Shown: positions 56,401-64,000 of the stretch, piece after piece | How positions within the stretch are numbered: the stretch's first letter is position 1 | Layout of the letters: every line of letters begins with the position of its first letter | The notes under the pieces: model-generated | Told to the model about the DNA's origin: nothing | Database searches by the model: none | What the model saw: the letters and a program-made list of their open reading frames with translations, nothing else | Program-made: the position numbers and the translations under genes | Origin: Effrenium voratum | Taxonomy: Eukaryota > Sar > Dinophyceae > Suessiales > Symbiodiniaceae | Direction: 5' to 3' | Assembly: GCA_963377175.1 (NCBI GenBank) | Contig: CAUJNA010003814.1 | Span: forward strand, 294,501 to 358,500 | Length of the DNA stretch: 64,000 nucleotides

Positions 56401-58438
56401 CTTTTTTGACCAAGTAGCCACCTTCGCAACCACCTGGTGTGCACTGCCAGCCATCGCAATTGTGCACAACGCCAAGCGCCTTGACCTGTCCAGCACTCTT
56501 GGTGAGCTCAGGGGTCCCCATACCAGTGGCCCAACTGTTGTTGTCGCAATGTGCCGCACACAAGGAGGTGGAGCCAAGAATGAGACCTATAAGCATGCCA
56601 AAGCAGCCCTTGCAAAGGAGCTGTTAGACCATGGATACCCCGTCCAGGTCATCGAGTCCATTACTGCCGATTGGATTACCAAAATCGGAGTGAATGCAGT
56701 TGCAAGAGCAACCAAACTGCGTGATCCAGACAAGCGGTGGGCTGAGCTCATCGAGCTTGCCAAATGGCATGGGGCCTCGCTTGAGGCAAATGAGCAGAAC
56801 CGGCAGCAAGCTGCCAAGGTGATTCAGGCAGCCGTCCGTGTAGCCCAGCGCCATGAGCCATCCGTAGAGGATTTCCGTCTTGTCCCTGGATTCTTCACGA
56901 ATAAGGACAAGTCACCCGCGGTCATCCTTTCTGGGCCTTCTTGCGGCCAACGTGGAGTCGCCCTCGTAGATGCTGAAACAGCCACCAACTGGCTCTCGCG
57001 GTCACGGCCCATTGTGACCGATGAGTTCGCCCTGGTTACTTTGGGGCGCCAAGAATCCCTCGAGACCTTTGGGCCGGCCGAGATCCATTTCCCAGCATGT
57101 GATAAGCAGGACCGTGAGGTCCTCCTTCGAGGGTGCCTTTGGCAACTTGGAGAGTCGCCGGTCTTGACTTCAGTTGCTAATCACACCATTGACACCACCA
57201 GTACCATCACAGCCTCCTTCACAGCCTGGGCCGATGATTTCGAGCCAGCCCATTGGGGCGAAATCGTCACTGGCATGGTCAAAAATGCCCTAGCGTGCTT
57301 TGAGGTCCCTGACCTTGCAGGCATCATTCATGTGTGGGGCCGTAGCGCTCGAAACAAGGCAGGAAAGGTTGACTCACGTAACGCTGCCTCCATTCAGTTC
57401 CATGCTTCGGTTGAGACCAAGTTGCATGATGTGCTCCTTGCCAAATCCGGGTTTTGTCGCATCTTCATGGTTCCCAAATGTGAAGCTGGCCTCAGCCACC
57501 CGGACTGGTCGTTGATCTGGCTGAAGGATAGGGTAGAGTGCCAGATTGCGTCCACCAAGTACCCAGCCCATTCCGGTATGGCCCGCGGTAAAAGCAGCTT
57601 TGCGCTTCGTGTCAAAACCAGCCAGCTCACCCAGGCATGTGCTGCCATCAAGCCAGGAGTTGATCTCGCCGATCACATCTCCATCCGCAAGCTGTATCGC
57701 ATTGAGCCGTTGCCGATTGGAACCACCCAGAAGCAGGTCGTTGAGTGGGCCGAAGCCAACAAGTGGAAAGTCCGCGTTGTCCGATCCCTTGGCAAAATGG
57801 CTGTTTTGGTTGGAGCTTCTGACCCGCCCCCCAAGCACCATATGGCCGTGAATGGAAGCCCAATCTTGGTTGCCGAGATCGCTACTGGCCGTGACCGAAA
57901 GACCCGGGACCCCATTCAAGTTGCAGGCCCACGGCCCAAACGCACTGGCCCTGCCAACAGCGATGTCGACCCGCTTGTTGCCAATGACCCGTGGGCCAGA
58001 TGGCCACCCAAGGCCAACCAAGTTCAGGCCACCATGCCTAAGCAGCCAGACCCCGCAGCGACTGGTGGGCCACCGCAACCTGGGCCCACAGCTGCCCGAC
58101 TGCAGTCGTTCGATGACAGGATGACGCAACTTGAGCAGTGTGTCAAGTCGCTTGGGACTGGCCAGCAGCAGTTCCAGGCCCAATGCCAGGAATCCATCAC
58201 TGGGATTGTCCACCGAGTCGGTGCCGTTGAGACCCAGCTTCAAAAGGTGACCACTGGTTTCCAGCATACTCTCAACGAAGCAATCACCAAGCAGAACAAG
58301 CGTATGGATAGCGGCTTTGACGAGATTAAGGCCCTGCTGATGTGTGATCGGCAGAAGCGGAACAAGCCTGAAGCCGATGCCGATGGTGATCTCAGCATGG
58401 AGAGCCCTGGCAAGCCAGTCAAGAAGGCTGGTAAGTAA
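53432..58438 (+). CDS. LINE ORF1: Cys/His-rich region, C5-cytosine DNA methyltransferase, C-terminal coiled coil
   Basis: 1668 aa from the first ATG (the frame opens at a TTG four codons earlier, which I rejected as a start). Residues about 1-120 are rich in Cys and His. Residues about 150-505 form a complete C5-MTase: motif I ELFAGGFAGW (155), an SAM-binding acidic FAVEID, motif IV APCGPWS with the catalytic Cys at 255, motif VI AENV (about 293), a motif VIII-like TRKRWLCVW and motif X IGHKVVGNAIAVPQ (about 491). The target-recognition segment between VIII and X is short (about 150 aa). The middle (about 510-1500) has no domain I can name with certainty, although a segment around PIGTTQKQVVEWAEANKW looks RRM-like. 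Residues about 1560-1640 predict as coiled coil, as in many ORF1 proteins. The enzyme would methylate cytosine in DNA using SAM, perhaps its own cDNA (inferred). Confidence 0.92.
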   Translation: MDKNCASRDGIRHVWHTLCAAEWTCATATCHAGQVVNLHCAQVRICKDEQGRVKCAANLQIPRGQRNACCFDACIPCAACQEQWNHPACAVVVRVPQECVDFVCRDLCFSAIGAVVTLPACNETNQVMEVDATPPGSIVLPMSQLSPSPPVLHVELFAGGFAGWKRAQTMLAFHGACTIRSSFAVEIDEQTANVYAANNPCHRIGPDPGSFRPCEVAARCKRGQDVLYNGEVQDKAWLLCIPDTTMQVWSVSAPCGPWSRGGKREGLACAAGRLFVETAVQARWLRPHAIAAENVDGFEDHPHHDTVLRAFRWAGYQLHWKSLSDMRSVFSCTRKRWLCVWVRDDLLPDCPGTVELVTLEANSLLGFKCLFDLPTALERNLTLDSELLDIYSDPLFLPGPKTRAAVEMSRASVLQKRVKSKCGPIGTMTASYGIQHQLDSEMLASKGIYAQLIQGNFGPRFLAPFEIAALMCVNTRFTVPKNPRIGHKVVGNAIAVPQAALALAMACRAVIPGCNIDPQHCALACVCDRLHSANAWILEDAACYTLHQKVVPRCVANPKPARKRARVVVSEHASASSGMSELYQVPGPPACCQRDAPREHVGPVGHQPNHWTKAAGAECVPPTCGGESSELAKKVPVGVGENFVPNPAGSCDELSPIVTVSSQLTLCSDPTHGPDDRTAEPQHCASLVVPESEGGISPTLQFQCTIILACQFYRSLPRKDGTAQCRPATLVVPAGLTIDEAFHLHGLDAWSQYIMLDHSGMPVATGAQIQTDTSVTLVEPTEQLRELARHGATWLPAIDGKPVGHSLALYLPAVGGALLHLFDQVGSEVNVSTVCGGQSAIFAIIFPCKPTVTWHRDAFSNKLSDLDLPSKVNLPRFEVDRDGIRFIATHKHASEQSRSVLRLIADIIPVIDAAGWQWVSPSDRVPLALGSLKPVHARSAPVHCVTMLLAAHIIRGHMTSCQVVHGERVKFKLEGRTVWDGVLPGSLKCHFFDQVATFATTWCALPAIAIVHNAKRLDLSSTLGELRGPHTSGPTVVVAMCRTQGGGAKNETYKHAKAALAKELLDHGYPVQVIESITADWITKIGVNAVARATKLRDPDKRWAELIELAKWHGASLEANEQNRQQAAKVIQAAVRVAQRHEPSVEDFRLVPGFFTNKDKSPAVILSGPSCGQRGVALVDAETATNWLSRSRPIVTDEFALVTLGRQESLETFGPAEIHFPACDKQDREVLLRGCLWQLGESPVLTSVANHTIDTTSTITASFTAWADDFEPAHWGEIVTGMVKNALACFEVPDLAGIIHVWGRSARNKAGKVDSRNAASIQFHASVETKLHDVLLAKSGFCRIFMVPKCEAGLSHPDWSLIWLKDRVECQIASTKYPAHSGMARGKSSFALRVKTSQLTQACAAIKPGVDLADHISIRKLYRIEPLPIGTTQKQVVEWAEANKWKVRVVRSLGKMAVLVGASDPPPKHHMAVNGSPILVAEIATGRDRKTRDPIQVAGPRPKRTGPANSDVDPLVANDPWARWPPKANQVQATMPKQPDPAATGGPPQPGPTAARLQSFDDRMTQLEQCVKSLGTGQQQFQAQCQESITGIVHRVGAVETQLQKVTTGFQHTLNEAITKQNKRMDSGFDEIKALLMCDRQKRNKPEADADGDLSMESPGKPVKKAGK

Positions 58439-58446
58439 TCGCCAAC

Positions 58447-61400
58447 ATGACGCAACGTGAGCTGTTGAGGGTTGCGGTAGCTAACCCAACTGCAATCCTC
58501 GACAAGCATGATGAATTCAGTCGCCTTGGAGCTCATCTCTGCTGTGTAAGTGAGACCAGTGCCACAAGCGCCACTCAGCGCAAGCAGACCAAGACCCTTC
58601 GCGACAACCACTTGCATGTTATCTGGGGTAACGCTGTCCCAGTACAGCGTGAAACACAATATGGGGAGCACTCGCTTCGTGGTGCTGCATTAGGGGTTGC
58701 AACTGTTGCCAGCCTTCCTCTTCGTCCTTCGAGGGATCCCCTCCCGGACAACTGGAGTGCAACGTGCCGGGTTATGCAGTGCTACACACAGCTGGCTTCA
58801 ATGCCAGTGCGAGTAATTACAATTTATGGGGTACAGCCATCTGCCCCGGGGGCTCGGCAAAAGAACGAGTCCCTCTGGCAGATGCTCCTGCAACTTGTGT
58901 CTGAAAGTGACATACCCACCCTAGTGGGCGGTGATTGCAACATGAGACCTCAGGACACTGGCGTGTGGCCATATCTCCAGGCCCTGGGGTTCTCTGAGAC
59001 ATACCAGCACTACCATTCTGTGACCGCATGTGACTTGCCCCCGTCAGGTAGGTCTACAACTTGCAACGACACGATTGTCTTTTCCCACCATTTCCGTGAA
59101 TCTTTCAGGGATGCCGAAGTTGTGCGCGACGTCTTTTCCGGGCATGACCCCGTAGTTGTCTACTTTGACATGCCTCAAACGCCGATGTCCCGCCTGACCA
59201 TGACCATGCCAACTGCCTTTGACCCTCAGATCCTTACCACCCCTCTCTTCAAGCATTGTCAGCGTAGGGTGATTGAGAATCACAAGCCAGTTTTGCATGC
59301 CCTCACTGACCCGGCCCACCATGAGGCTTCTGCAGACCGTGCATTCCGCCTAGTTGGCAAGGTGTATGAGCAAGCCTATAAAGAGACCCTCACCACGCTT
59401 GCGGCTCTTGACCAAACACATTGCGAGCCCAACCTTCCACCGTCAGGGTTTGGTAGGCTCAAGCCCAGGATTATCAAGCGGGCCCCTGTCCCACCCAGGC
59501 CACCCAAGGCCCGACATGGCGACTTTGAGCCATCATCGGAAGTGTCAGGGAACCGCACTTGCCAGCGTGTCCGCCAATGTAGGCGTATTGCCTCCTTTCT
59601 TGGTCTGCTTGAGCGATGGCATGGCGTTGAAGATCGACCCATCCACATTTGCAAGCAACTCAAACATGAGTGGGCCGCTATTTCCACCGCAAGTGGGTAC
59701 CCTGGCGGTTTCCAAAAGTGGTGCGCTAATCACCCTGACTTGTGCGCCTTCTTTTTCCGGAGGCCACCGTTGGGCTTTGTCAGAGTCTTGTCCCGTGTGG
59801 TGCGTGCCGATGCTGACAAAATTGCCCGAGACCAAGCTGCCCGGAAAGGTGCGCTGTTTCGATTCAAGGTTTCAATGGACCAGATTGAGTTCGGTGGGGG
59901 GTTGGCCCATTCTCTAATCAGAGACCCCCCCCCACCACGTGTCAACACTGTTTCCTTTGGTGTTGAGAGTGAGGGACAGCTGCTTCGATCACGTGATAAG
60001 CAGTGCCAGAAGATTCGCCTGCCTCCTAATCACGGCATCCTCCCAGGCATGACGTCCACTGCCGATGGTAAACCTGTCAAGGTGCTTTCTGTTGCAGGTG
60101 ACATTGCCGCCATCAGGTGTGAGACCCCTTGTACACCTGTGACCACGATCTGCCAGACACAATGGGAGTTCTGCCCGTCACGCATGCATGCCTTGTTCTT
60201 TGAATTTTGGGCACCATTCTGGATGCGTGATCAAGACCAAGAGACCGCCTCGCTTGAGCCTTGGGATGACTTCCTCCACGTTGCCCAGCAAGTTGGAATA
60301 GTGCCCAAGCATGCAGTGCACAAACCGCAAACTCTCGATGAGTGGAAATTTGCCATTGCCAATGCTAAGACCGCCACTGCCCGTGGGGCCTGCGCCCTCA
60401 CACAACCCGAGGTCGCTGCACTTAGTGATGAGCTTTTGGGGTTTGTTGTCAGCGCAGTTGCCCTGTGTGGCGCGCACGGCCTCCCGGCCTGGCTCATGCT
60501 ATCACGCACGGTCCTTGTGCCAAAGACGGACGAGGCTTGTTCAATTGCCGAAATGCGCCCTATTACAGTGTGCAGCCTCATCTTCAGACTGTGGAGCAAA
60601 GTCCTCACCCGTAGGCTCCTCTTGGACATGACCTACAGCATACCTCACACAGTCTCTGGTGGACTCCCAGGGCGGTCATCGACCATGCTATGCCTTCAAA
60701 ATGCCACCGCTGTTGAAAAGTCCATCCGCATTGGATCTGAAGCCGGTGGCTACATTCTCGACATTTGTAAGTGTTTCAATGCGTTGCCACGCCAACCTAT
60801 GGCATACCTCCTCACCTGTGTCGGAATGTCGGCAATTGATGCCCAGTGCTGGAACCGATGCCTCATGTCGTTGACTCGCACCGTGAAACTCGGTAACTCT
60901 GACTCCTTGCCTTCAGCCACCACAACAGGGTTACCCGAAGGTGACCCCTTGGCAGTACCTGCTGCAGCAACGCTCGGCTGGATGTGGGTCAAGGTGATTG
61001 AGCAACTCGGAGCTTGTGCCAACACTTTTGCAGATAACTGGCAGTGGATGGGCACAGGTGCTGAACAGCATTTGCAGTGTTTGCGGACTACTGACAGGTT
61101 GCTCCAGTCCTTGAAGCTCACTAGTGACCCTTCCAAGTGTTGGGCATGGGGCTCAACCCCCGCAGCCCGCCGACTGTGGTCTCGCATTTCCTTGCTTTAT
61201 GTTGGCAACCCACGTGCCATACGCGTTGCCAGTGAAGAGCGCGACCTCGGTGTCCAGATGCACTACACTAGGCAAACAACGCTTGGCGTTACCCTGAAAC
61301 GCATTCAGAAGGCTGAGGCTAGGCTAGCCAGGCTTAGGTACGTGCCCCTTGACTTCAAAGGAAAAGCCCGCCTTGTAGTCACCAATATATTGCCAACGGC

Positions 61401-63591
61401 TTTCTTTGGAGCCGAGCTTGTGTACATTGGAGAGTCCCATTTCAAGCAACTCCGGACTGCCATTGCCGATGCACTCATTACTAGGACGCCATACACCAGC
61501 CCGTGGCTGATGACCAGCGCAACCGCCAGAACTAGCATGGACCCCTTGCGATTCGTCATCACCAACACGCTTCTGTTGTGGCGTAGGTTCATGTGGGGCG
61601 AAGGTATCGATCGGTCTGCCATACTCCGCCAGCTTCATGAGGCCAGTGCCAACCCTTTCTGTGCGAGCGGCCCATGTGCAGTATTCAAAACATACCTGGC
61701 TCAAACACAATGGGTAATCCACTGCCATGACGGTGACCTTTTGATTGAGGACACCAAAAGCTGCACCTTTTCCCTCCTCAATGTCTCTGAATCCTTCGTT
61801 CGTCAGCGGCTTGATGAGGCGTGGGATGATATTGTTGCTGAGAAAATCCGCAAGCGTAAGGAATTTGTCCATTGGCCCACCCCTTGCCTTGTTTTGAACT
61901 CTGAAGGGTTGGACGAGCTTTGCCAACGTGACCGCGCCATCATGACACACCGCCTCACCGCTGGTGTCATTCTGCAGCATCACCGCCGGAAATGGGCTAA
62001 TGGAAGTCCCGACCCCTGCCCAATGTGTGGGGAGCCCGAAGACCGCGTCCACCTAACTCACAACTGTACCGGCACCAGTGACATCCGGGACGCAAATGCC
62101 GACCTCATACACCAAGTCTGTTCGTGGGCTCCATGGATGGTTGGCCTGCCTCTTGCATACAAGCACCCGGACCATGAAGCCCTGGTTCTTGCAAATTGCC
62201 AAGCCACCTTTCCCCCTCCATTCCCTGCCCAAATTGACTCCCATGGAGAGGTTAGGATCTTTTATACTGATGGCTCCAGCCTGAATCCGACTGCCCCTTT
62301 CGGGGCCATTGCCAGTTGGGCCATAGTTGAAGACCTTGCCAATCATGATAGTGATCGGATTAGCCACTGGCGCAGGTACACCGAGAACTGGGTCCTGCCT
62401 GACAGCTTTCACTGTGTGCAAACTTCAACCGTTACTGGACGGCAGACTGTGGCCAGAGCCGAGTTCTCTGCCCTCATTCAGGTTGTCCGATCCTGTGATG
62501 CCGCCATTATCTGCACAGACAGTAAGTACGCCATGGACCTGTTTAACCAGGTGGCCGGGTGCAGCCAAGCAAAAAAGTACATTAAGTGTGAAAATTTTGA
62601 CCTGATCATCATGCTTTGTGACTTGTTCTCCTCAAAAAGGGCTGCCGACTTTGTCACTCTAAAGGTCAAGGCCCACCTTGAAGACGAACAGATCACAAGT
62701 CCGCTTCAGGGCTACGCAGTCTTGGGAAACCGCCATGCCGATTATGCTGCCAAGAAAGCAGCTTCGCCCGAAGCTAGTGCCTTTGCAGCTCGTGCATTTG
62801 AGGTGTGCGCTTTTTATAAGAAACAGACCAGGCTCAAAAAAGATTTCTTTGAACTTGCGGTTCAACTTGACAAAGTGCGCCTTGATGCCCTTGACAAGAA
62901 GCGCATTGCCGAAAAGCTTGAAAGCAAAAACCGTTGCACTGCCACAGCTCTGAAAGCATGGCAGCCTCAAGAGTGTGCGCCCCTACCACCGATTCAGCTG
63001 ACTGATGATCAGCTAGCTTCCTTCCAGTCAGGCGCCTCACTTACAGTTGTTCTATGTGAATGGGCTGCAACATTGCAGTGGCCGAACATCAAGCACCCTG
63101 ATGACCCAGGAATTGCCCTGGTCGAACTTGTGTACAACTTCTTGCTGGTCACACAGACCGCACTGCCCCGCATTGTAGCTAGATCTGCAAATCGGGTGAC
63201 TTACGAGTATCCAACAGACCAAGGGCCCTTGGCCCTCCTTCCTGGTGCCTTGGAGGATGCATGCCGCCTATTTGACGCGCTTGATAAGCAACTTAAGAAA
63301 TTCTATGGGAAGGACCTCTTCCCACTGCACCTTCGAGGCAAGATGCCTTTCCTTCGATACTTTGGTTGCAGTCAAAAACGCGTCGGCTACTATACCAGAC
63401 CACTCATGCTTCGAAGCCTTGAAACAATCAGCGGAATCGCGGAAGGCCTTCAAAAAGGCACAATCAACTCGTTGCACGTTCCCAACATGCCACCGCTCAT
63501 TCAGAAGAGACATCATCCAAATGATGACCTGTCGCCGGATGAGGTATATGCCACCTTCCGTAGGCACCAACAGCGTGCTTACGCCAGGTGA
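58447..63591 (+). CDS. LINE ORF2: APE endonuclease, reverse transcriptase, zinc knuckle, RNase H
   Basis: 1714 aa, ATG 8 bp after the ORF1 stop in another frame. APE-type endonuclease at residues about 1-245: SETSA (Glu36), GGDCN (Asp163) and SGHDP (His233). RT: LVPKTD, motif A ILDICKCFN (Asp772), motif B TTGLPEGDPLAVP (about 829) and motif C TFADNW (Asp863), in which the second Asp of the usual YxDD is Asn. Zinc knuckle CPMCGEPEDRVHLTHNC at about 1190. RNase H: YTDGS (Asp1275), AEF (Glu1339), TDSKYA (Asp1358), AHLED and NRHADYA (Asp1432), so the four catalytic acids are present. The last 280 residues are of unknown role. No frameshift or stop was seen. Confidence 0.95.
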   Translation: MTQRELLRVAVANPTAILDKHDEFSRLGAHLCCVSETSATSATQRKQTKTLRDNHLHVIWGNAVPVQRETQYGEHSLRGAALGVATVASLPLRPSRDPLPDNWSATCRVMQCYTQLASMPVRVITIYGVQPSAPGARQKNESLWQMLLQLVSESDIPTLVGGDCNMRPQDTGVWPYLQALGFSETYQHYHSVTACDLPPSGRSTTCNDTIVFSHHFRESFRDAEVVRDVFSGHDPVVVYFDMPQTPMSRLTMTMPTAFDPQILTTPLFKHCQRRVIENHKPVLHALTDPAHHEASADRAFRLVGKVYEQAYKETLTTLAALDQTHCEPNLPPSGFGRLKPRIIKRAPVPPRPPKARHGDFEPSSEVSGNRTCQRVRQCRRIASFLGLLERWHGVEDRPIHICKQLKHEWAAISTASGYPGGFQKWCANHPDLCAFFFRRPPLGFVRVLSRVVRADADKIARDQAARKGALFRFKVSMDQIEFGGGLAHSLIRDPPPPRVNTVSFGVESEGQLLRSRDKQCQKIRLPPNHGILPGMTSTADGKPVKVLSVAGDIAAIRCETPCTPVTTICQTQWEFCPSRMHALFFEFWAPFWMRDQDQETASLEPWDDFLHVAQQVGIVPKHAVHKPQTLDEWKFAIANAKTATARGACALTQPEVAALSDELLGFVVSAVALCGAHGLPAWLMLSRTVLVPKTDEACSIAEMRPITVCSLIFRLWSKVLTRRLLLDMTYSIPHTVSGGLPGRSSTMLCLQNATAVEKSIRIGSEAGGYILDICKCFNALPRQPMAYLLTCVGMSAIDAQCWNRCLMSLTRTVKLGNSDSLPSATTTGLPEGDPLAVPAAATLGWMWVKVIEQLGACANTFADNWQWMGTGAEQHLQCLRTTDRLLQSLKLTSDPSKCWAWGSTPAARRLWSRISLLYVGNPRAIRVASEERDLGVQMHYTRQTTLGVTLKRIQKAEARLARLRYVPLDFKGKARLVVTNILPTAFFGAELVYIGESHFKQLRTAIADALITRTPYTSPWLMTSATARTSMDPLRFVITNTLLLWRRFMWGEGIDRSAILRQLHEASANPFCASGPCAVFKTYLAQTQWVIHCHDGDLLIEDTKSCTFSLLNVSESFVRQRLDEAWDDIVAEKIRKRKEFVHWPTPCLVLNSEGLDELCQRDRAIMTHRLTAGVILQHHRRKWANGSPDPCPMCGEPEDRVHLTHNCTGTSDIRDANADLIHQVCSWAPWMVGLPLAYKHPDHEALVLANCQATFPPPFPAQIDSHGEVRIFYTDGSSLNPTAPFGAIASWAIVEDLANHDSDRISHWRRYTENWVLPDSFHCVQTSTVTGRQTVARAEFSALIQVVRSCDAAIICTDSKYAMDLFNQVAGCSQAKKYIKCENFDLIIMLCDLFSSKRAADFVTLKVKAHLEDEQITSPLQGYAVLGNRHADYAAKKAASPEASAFAARAFEVCAFYKKQTRLKKDFFELAVQLDKVRLDALDKKRIAEKLESKNRCTATALKAWQPQECAPLPPIQLTDDQLASFQSGASLTVVLCEWAATLQWPNIKHPDDPGIALVELVYNFLLVTQTALPRIVARSANRVTYEYPTDQGPLALLPGALEDACRLFDALDKQLKKFYGKDLFPLHLRGKMPFLRYFGCSQKRVGYYTRPLMLRSLETISGIAEGLQKGTINSLHVPNMPPLIQKRHHPNDDLSPDEVYATFRRHQQRAYAR

Positions 63592-63692
63592 GGGCAAGTC
63601 TTGCCCAGGGGCGTGAATTCCGTCCCTTTTTCGTTCTGGGGGCCCCCGTCAATCGACAAGGGCGTTTCAGCGGACATGGATTGAAGACCGCA
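63592..63692 (+). other. LINE 3' untranslated tail
   Basis: 101 bp between the ORF2 stop and the right target duplication. It ends GGATTGAAGACCGCA and has neither poly(A) nor a simple repeat at the junction. Confidence 0.75.
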
Positions 63693-63709
63693 GGCCACTT
63701 TCCGCTGAG
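63693..63709 (+). repeat. Target-site duplication of the LINE, right copy
   Basis: GGCCACTTTCCGCTGAG, identical to 53353-53369. Confidence 0.93.
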
Positions 63710-64000
63710 TTCCCTTTGAGTTGATGTTTAATGCTGGCCCCGGATGAATAAGCCAGTGGTAGTATAACAGGGATGGGGCCTTCCTTCCAAAAGAGGTCTG
63801 AATCCCCGCTAAAAGGGGGACACCCCCCCCAAAAAAGAAAGCTTAACCTGGGGTTTACATTACTTGCTCGTGCTCAATAGGGAATGACCCAGGGTGTTGG
63901 GAATGAATTTAGGAAGGAAACTATAGGGGATGTCTTATAGGGGTCATTCCCTCATTCCCTGCTGAGAACCAGGAAAGTTAAGAGGGAAATGGCTGTGGGT
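63710..64000. other. Flank after the LINE, no gene recognised
   Basis: Contains short runs of C and A (63825-63840) and a repeated GGGAATGA/TCATTCCC motif near 63880-63960 that can pair as a weak hairpin. Confidence 0.5.

Larger units (their letters stand above)
53370..63692 (+). mobile_element. Full-length DNMT-carrying non-LTR retrotransposon (LINE), 10.3 kb
   Basis: Bracketed by perfect 17-bp direct repeats. It has a 62-bp leader, ORF1 (53432-58438), 8 bp, ORF2 (58447-63591) and a 101-bp 3' tail with no poly(A). Both ORFs are uninterrupted. LINEs copy themselves by target-primed reverse transcription using the ORF2 endonuclease and RT. Dinoflagellate retrotransposons carrying a cytosine methyltransferase have been reported in Symbiodinium (de Mendoza and colleagues, 2018), so this belongs to, or near, that class. 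Intact ORFs and an intact duplication point to recent insertion and possible activity. The window alone cannot show copy number. Confidence 0.93.

Noticed and set aside
53623..58267. Many 60-300 codon frames antisense to ORF1 and ORF2
   Set aside because: Shadow frames of two strongly conserved coding sequences; no independent domain seen.

Overview
The window is nuclear DNA of a dinoflagellate, most likely a Symbiodiniaceae-type alga. The evidence is its gene structure: tiny GC-rich exons lie in kilobases of repeat-rich intron, every acceptor I can place is AG followed by G, and most donors are GC (a few GA, one GT) instead of GT. The intact LINE carrying a cytosine methyltransferase also points to this group. 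The long reading frames in the first 53 kb are mostly simple-repeat or chance frames. The genes appear only when short exons are joined by homology and phase.

Layout. (1) 1-3988: repeats, plus a small AT-rich minus-strand fragment resembling dihydroxyacetone kinase (about 452-589). (2) 3989-44631, plus strand: a BRAP2 (BRCA1-associated protein) homologue of about 23 exons spread over 40 kb. Read in order they give the BRAP2 N-terminal RRM-like domain, a RING finger, a UBP-type zinc finger, a coiled coil and a basic C-terminus. The last exon lies in an exact-looking 375-bp tandem duplication followed by a GGGGT array. (3) 46071-49870, plus strand: five phase-compatible exons of a second gene whose encoded core resembles the C-terminal half of FkbM-type methyltransferases. 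Its ends were not found. (4) 53370-63692: a 10.3-kb non-LTR retrotransposon with both ORFs open and a perfect 17-bp target-site duplication. ORF1 (1668 aa from the first ATG) carries a Cys/His-rich N-terminus, a complete C5-cytosine DNA methyltransferase domain and a C-terminal coiled coil. ORF2 (1714 aa) carries APE endonuclease, reverse transcriptase, a CCHC zinc knuckle and RNase H.

Introns and intergenic DNA hold several short, repeated, non-autonomous element families: a roughly 120-bp element with TIRs, a GGTGGCTCCCAG family, and families sharing a palindromic core. They also hold a 61-bp satellite split by an 887-bp TIR transposon, a palindrome with arms of about 280 bp, interstitial telomere-like repeats split by another element, and long microsatellites. 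Several of these look like introner or MITE families known from dinoflagellates. All exon boundaries are inferred by eye from homology, phase and AG|G logic; no transcript evidence was available.
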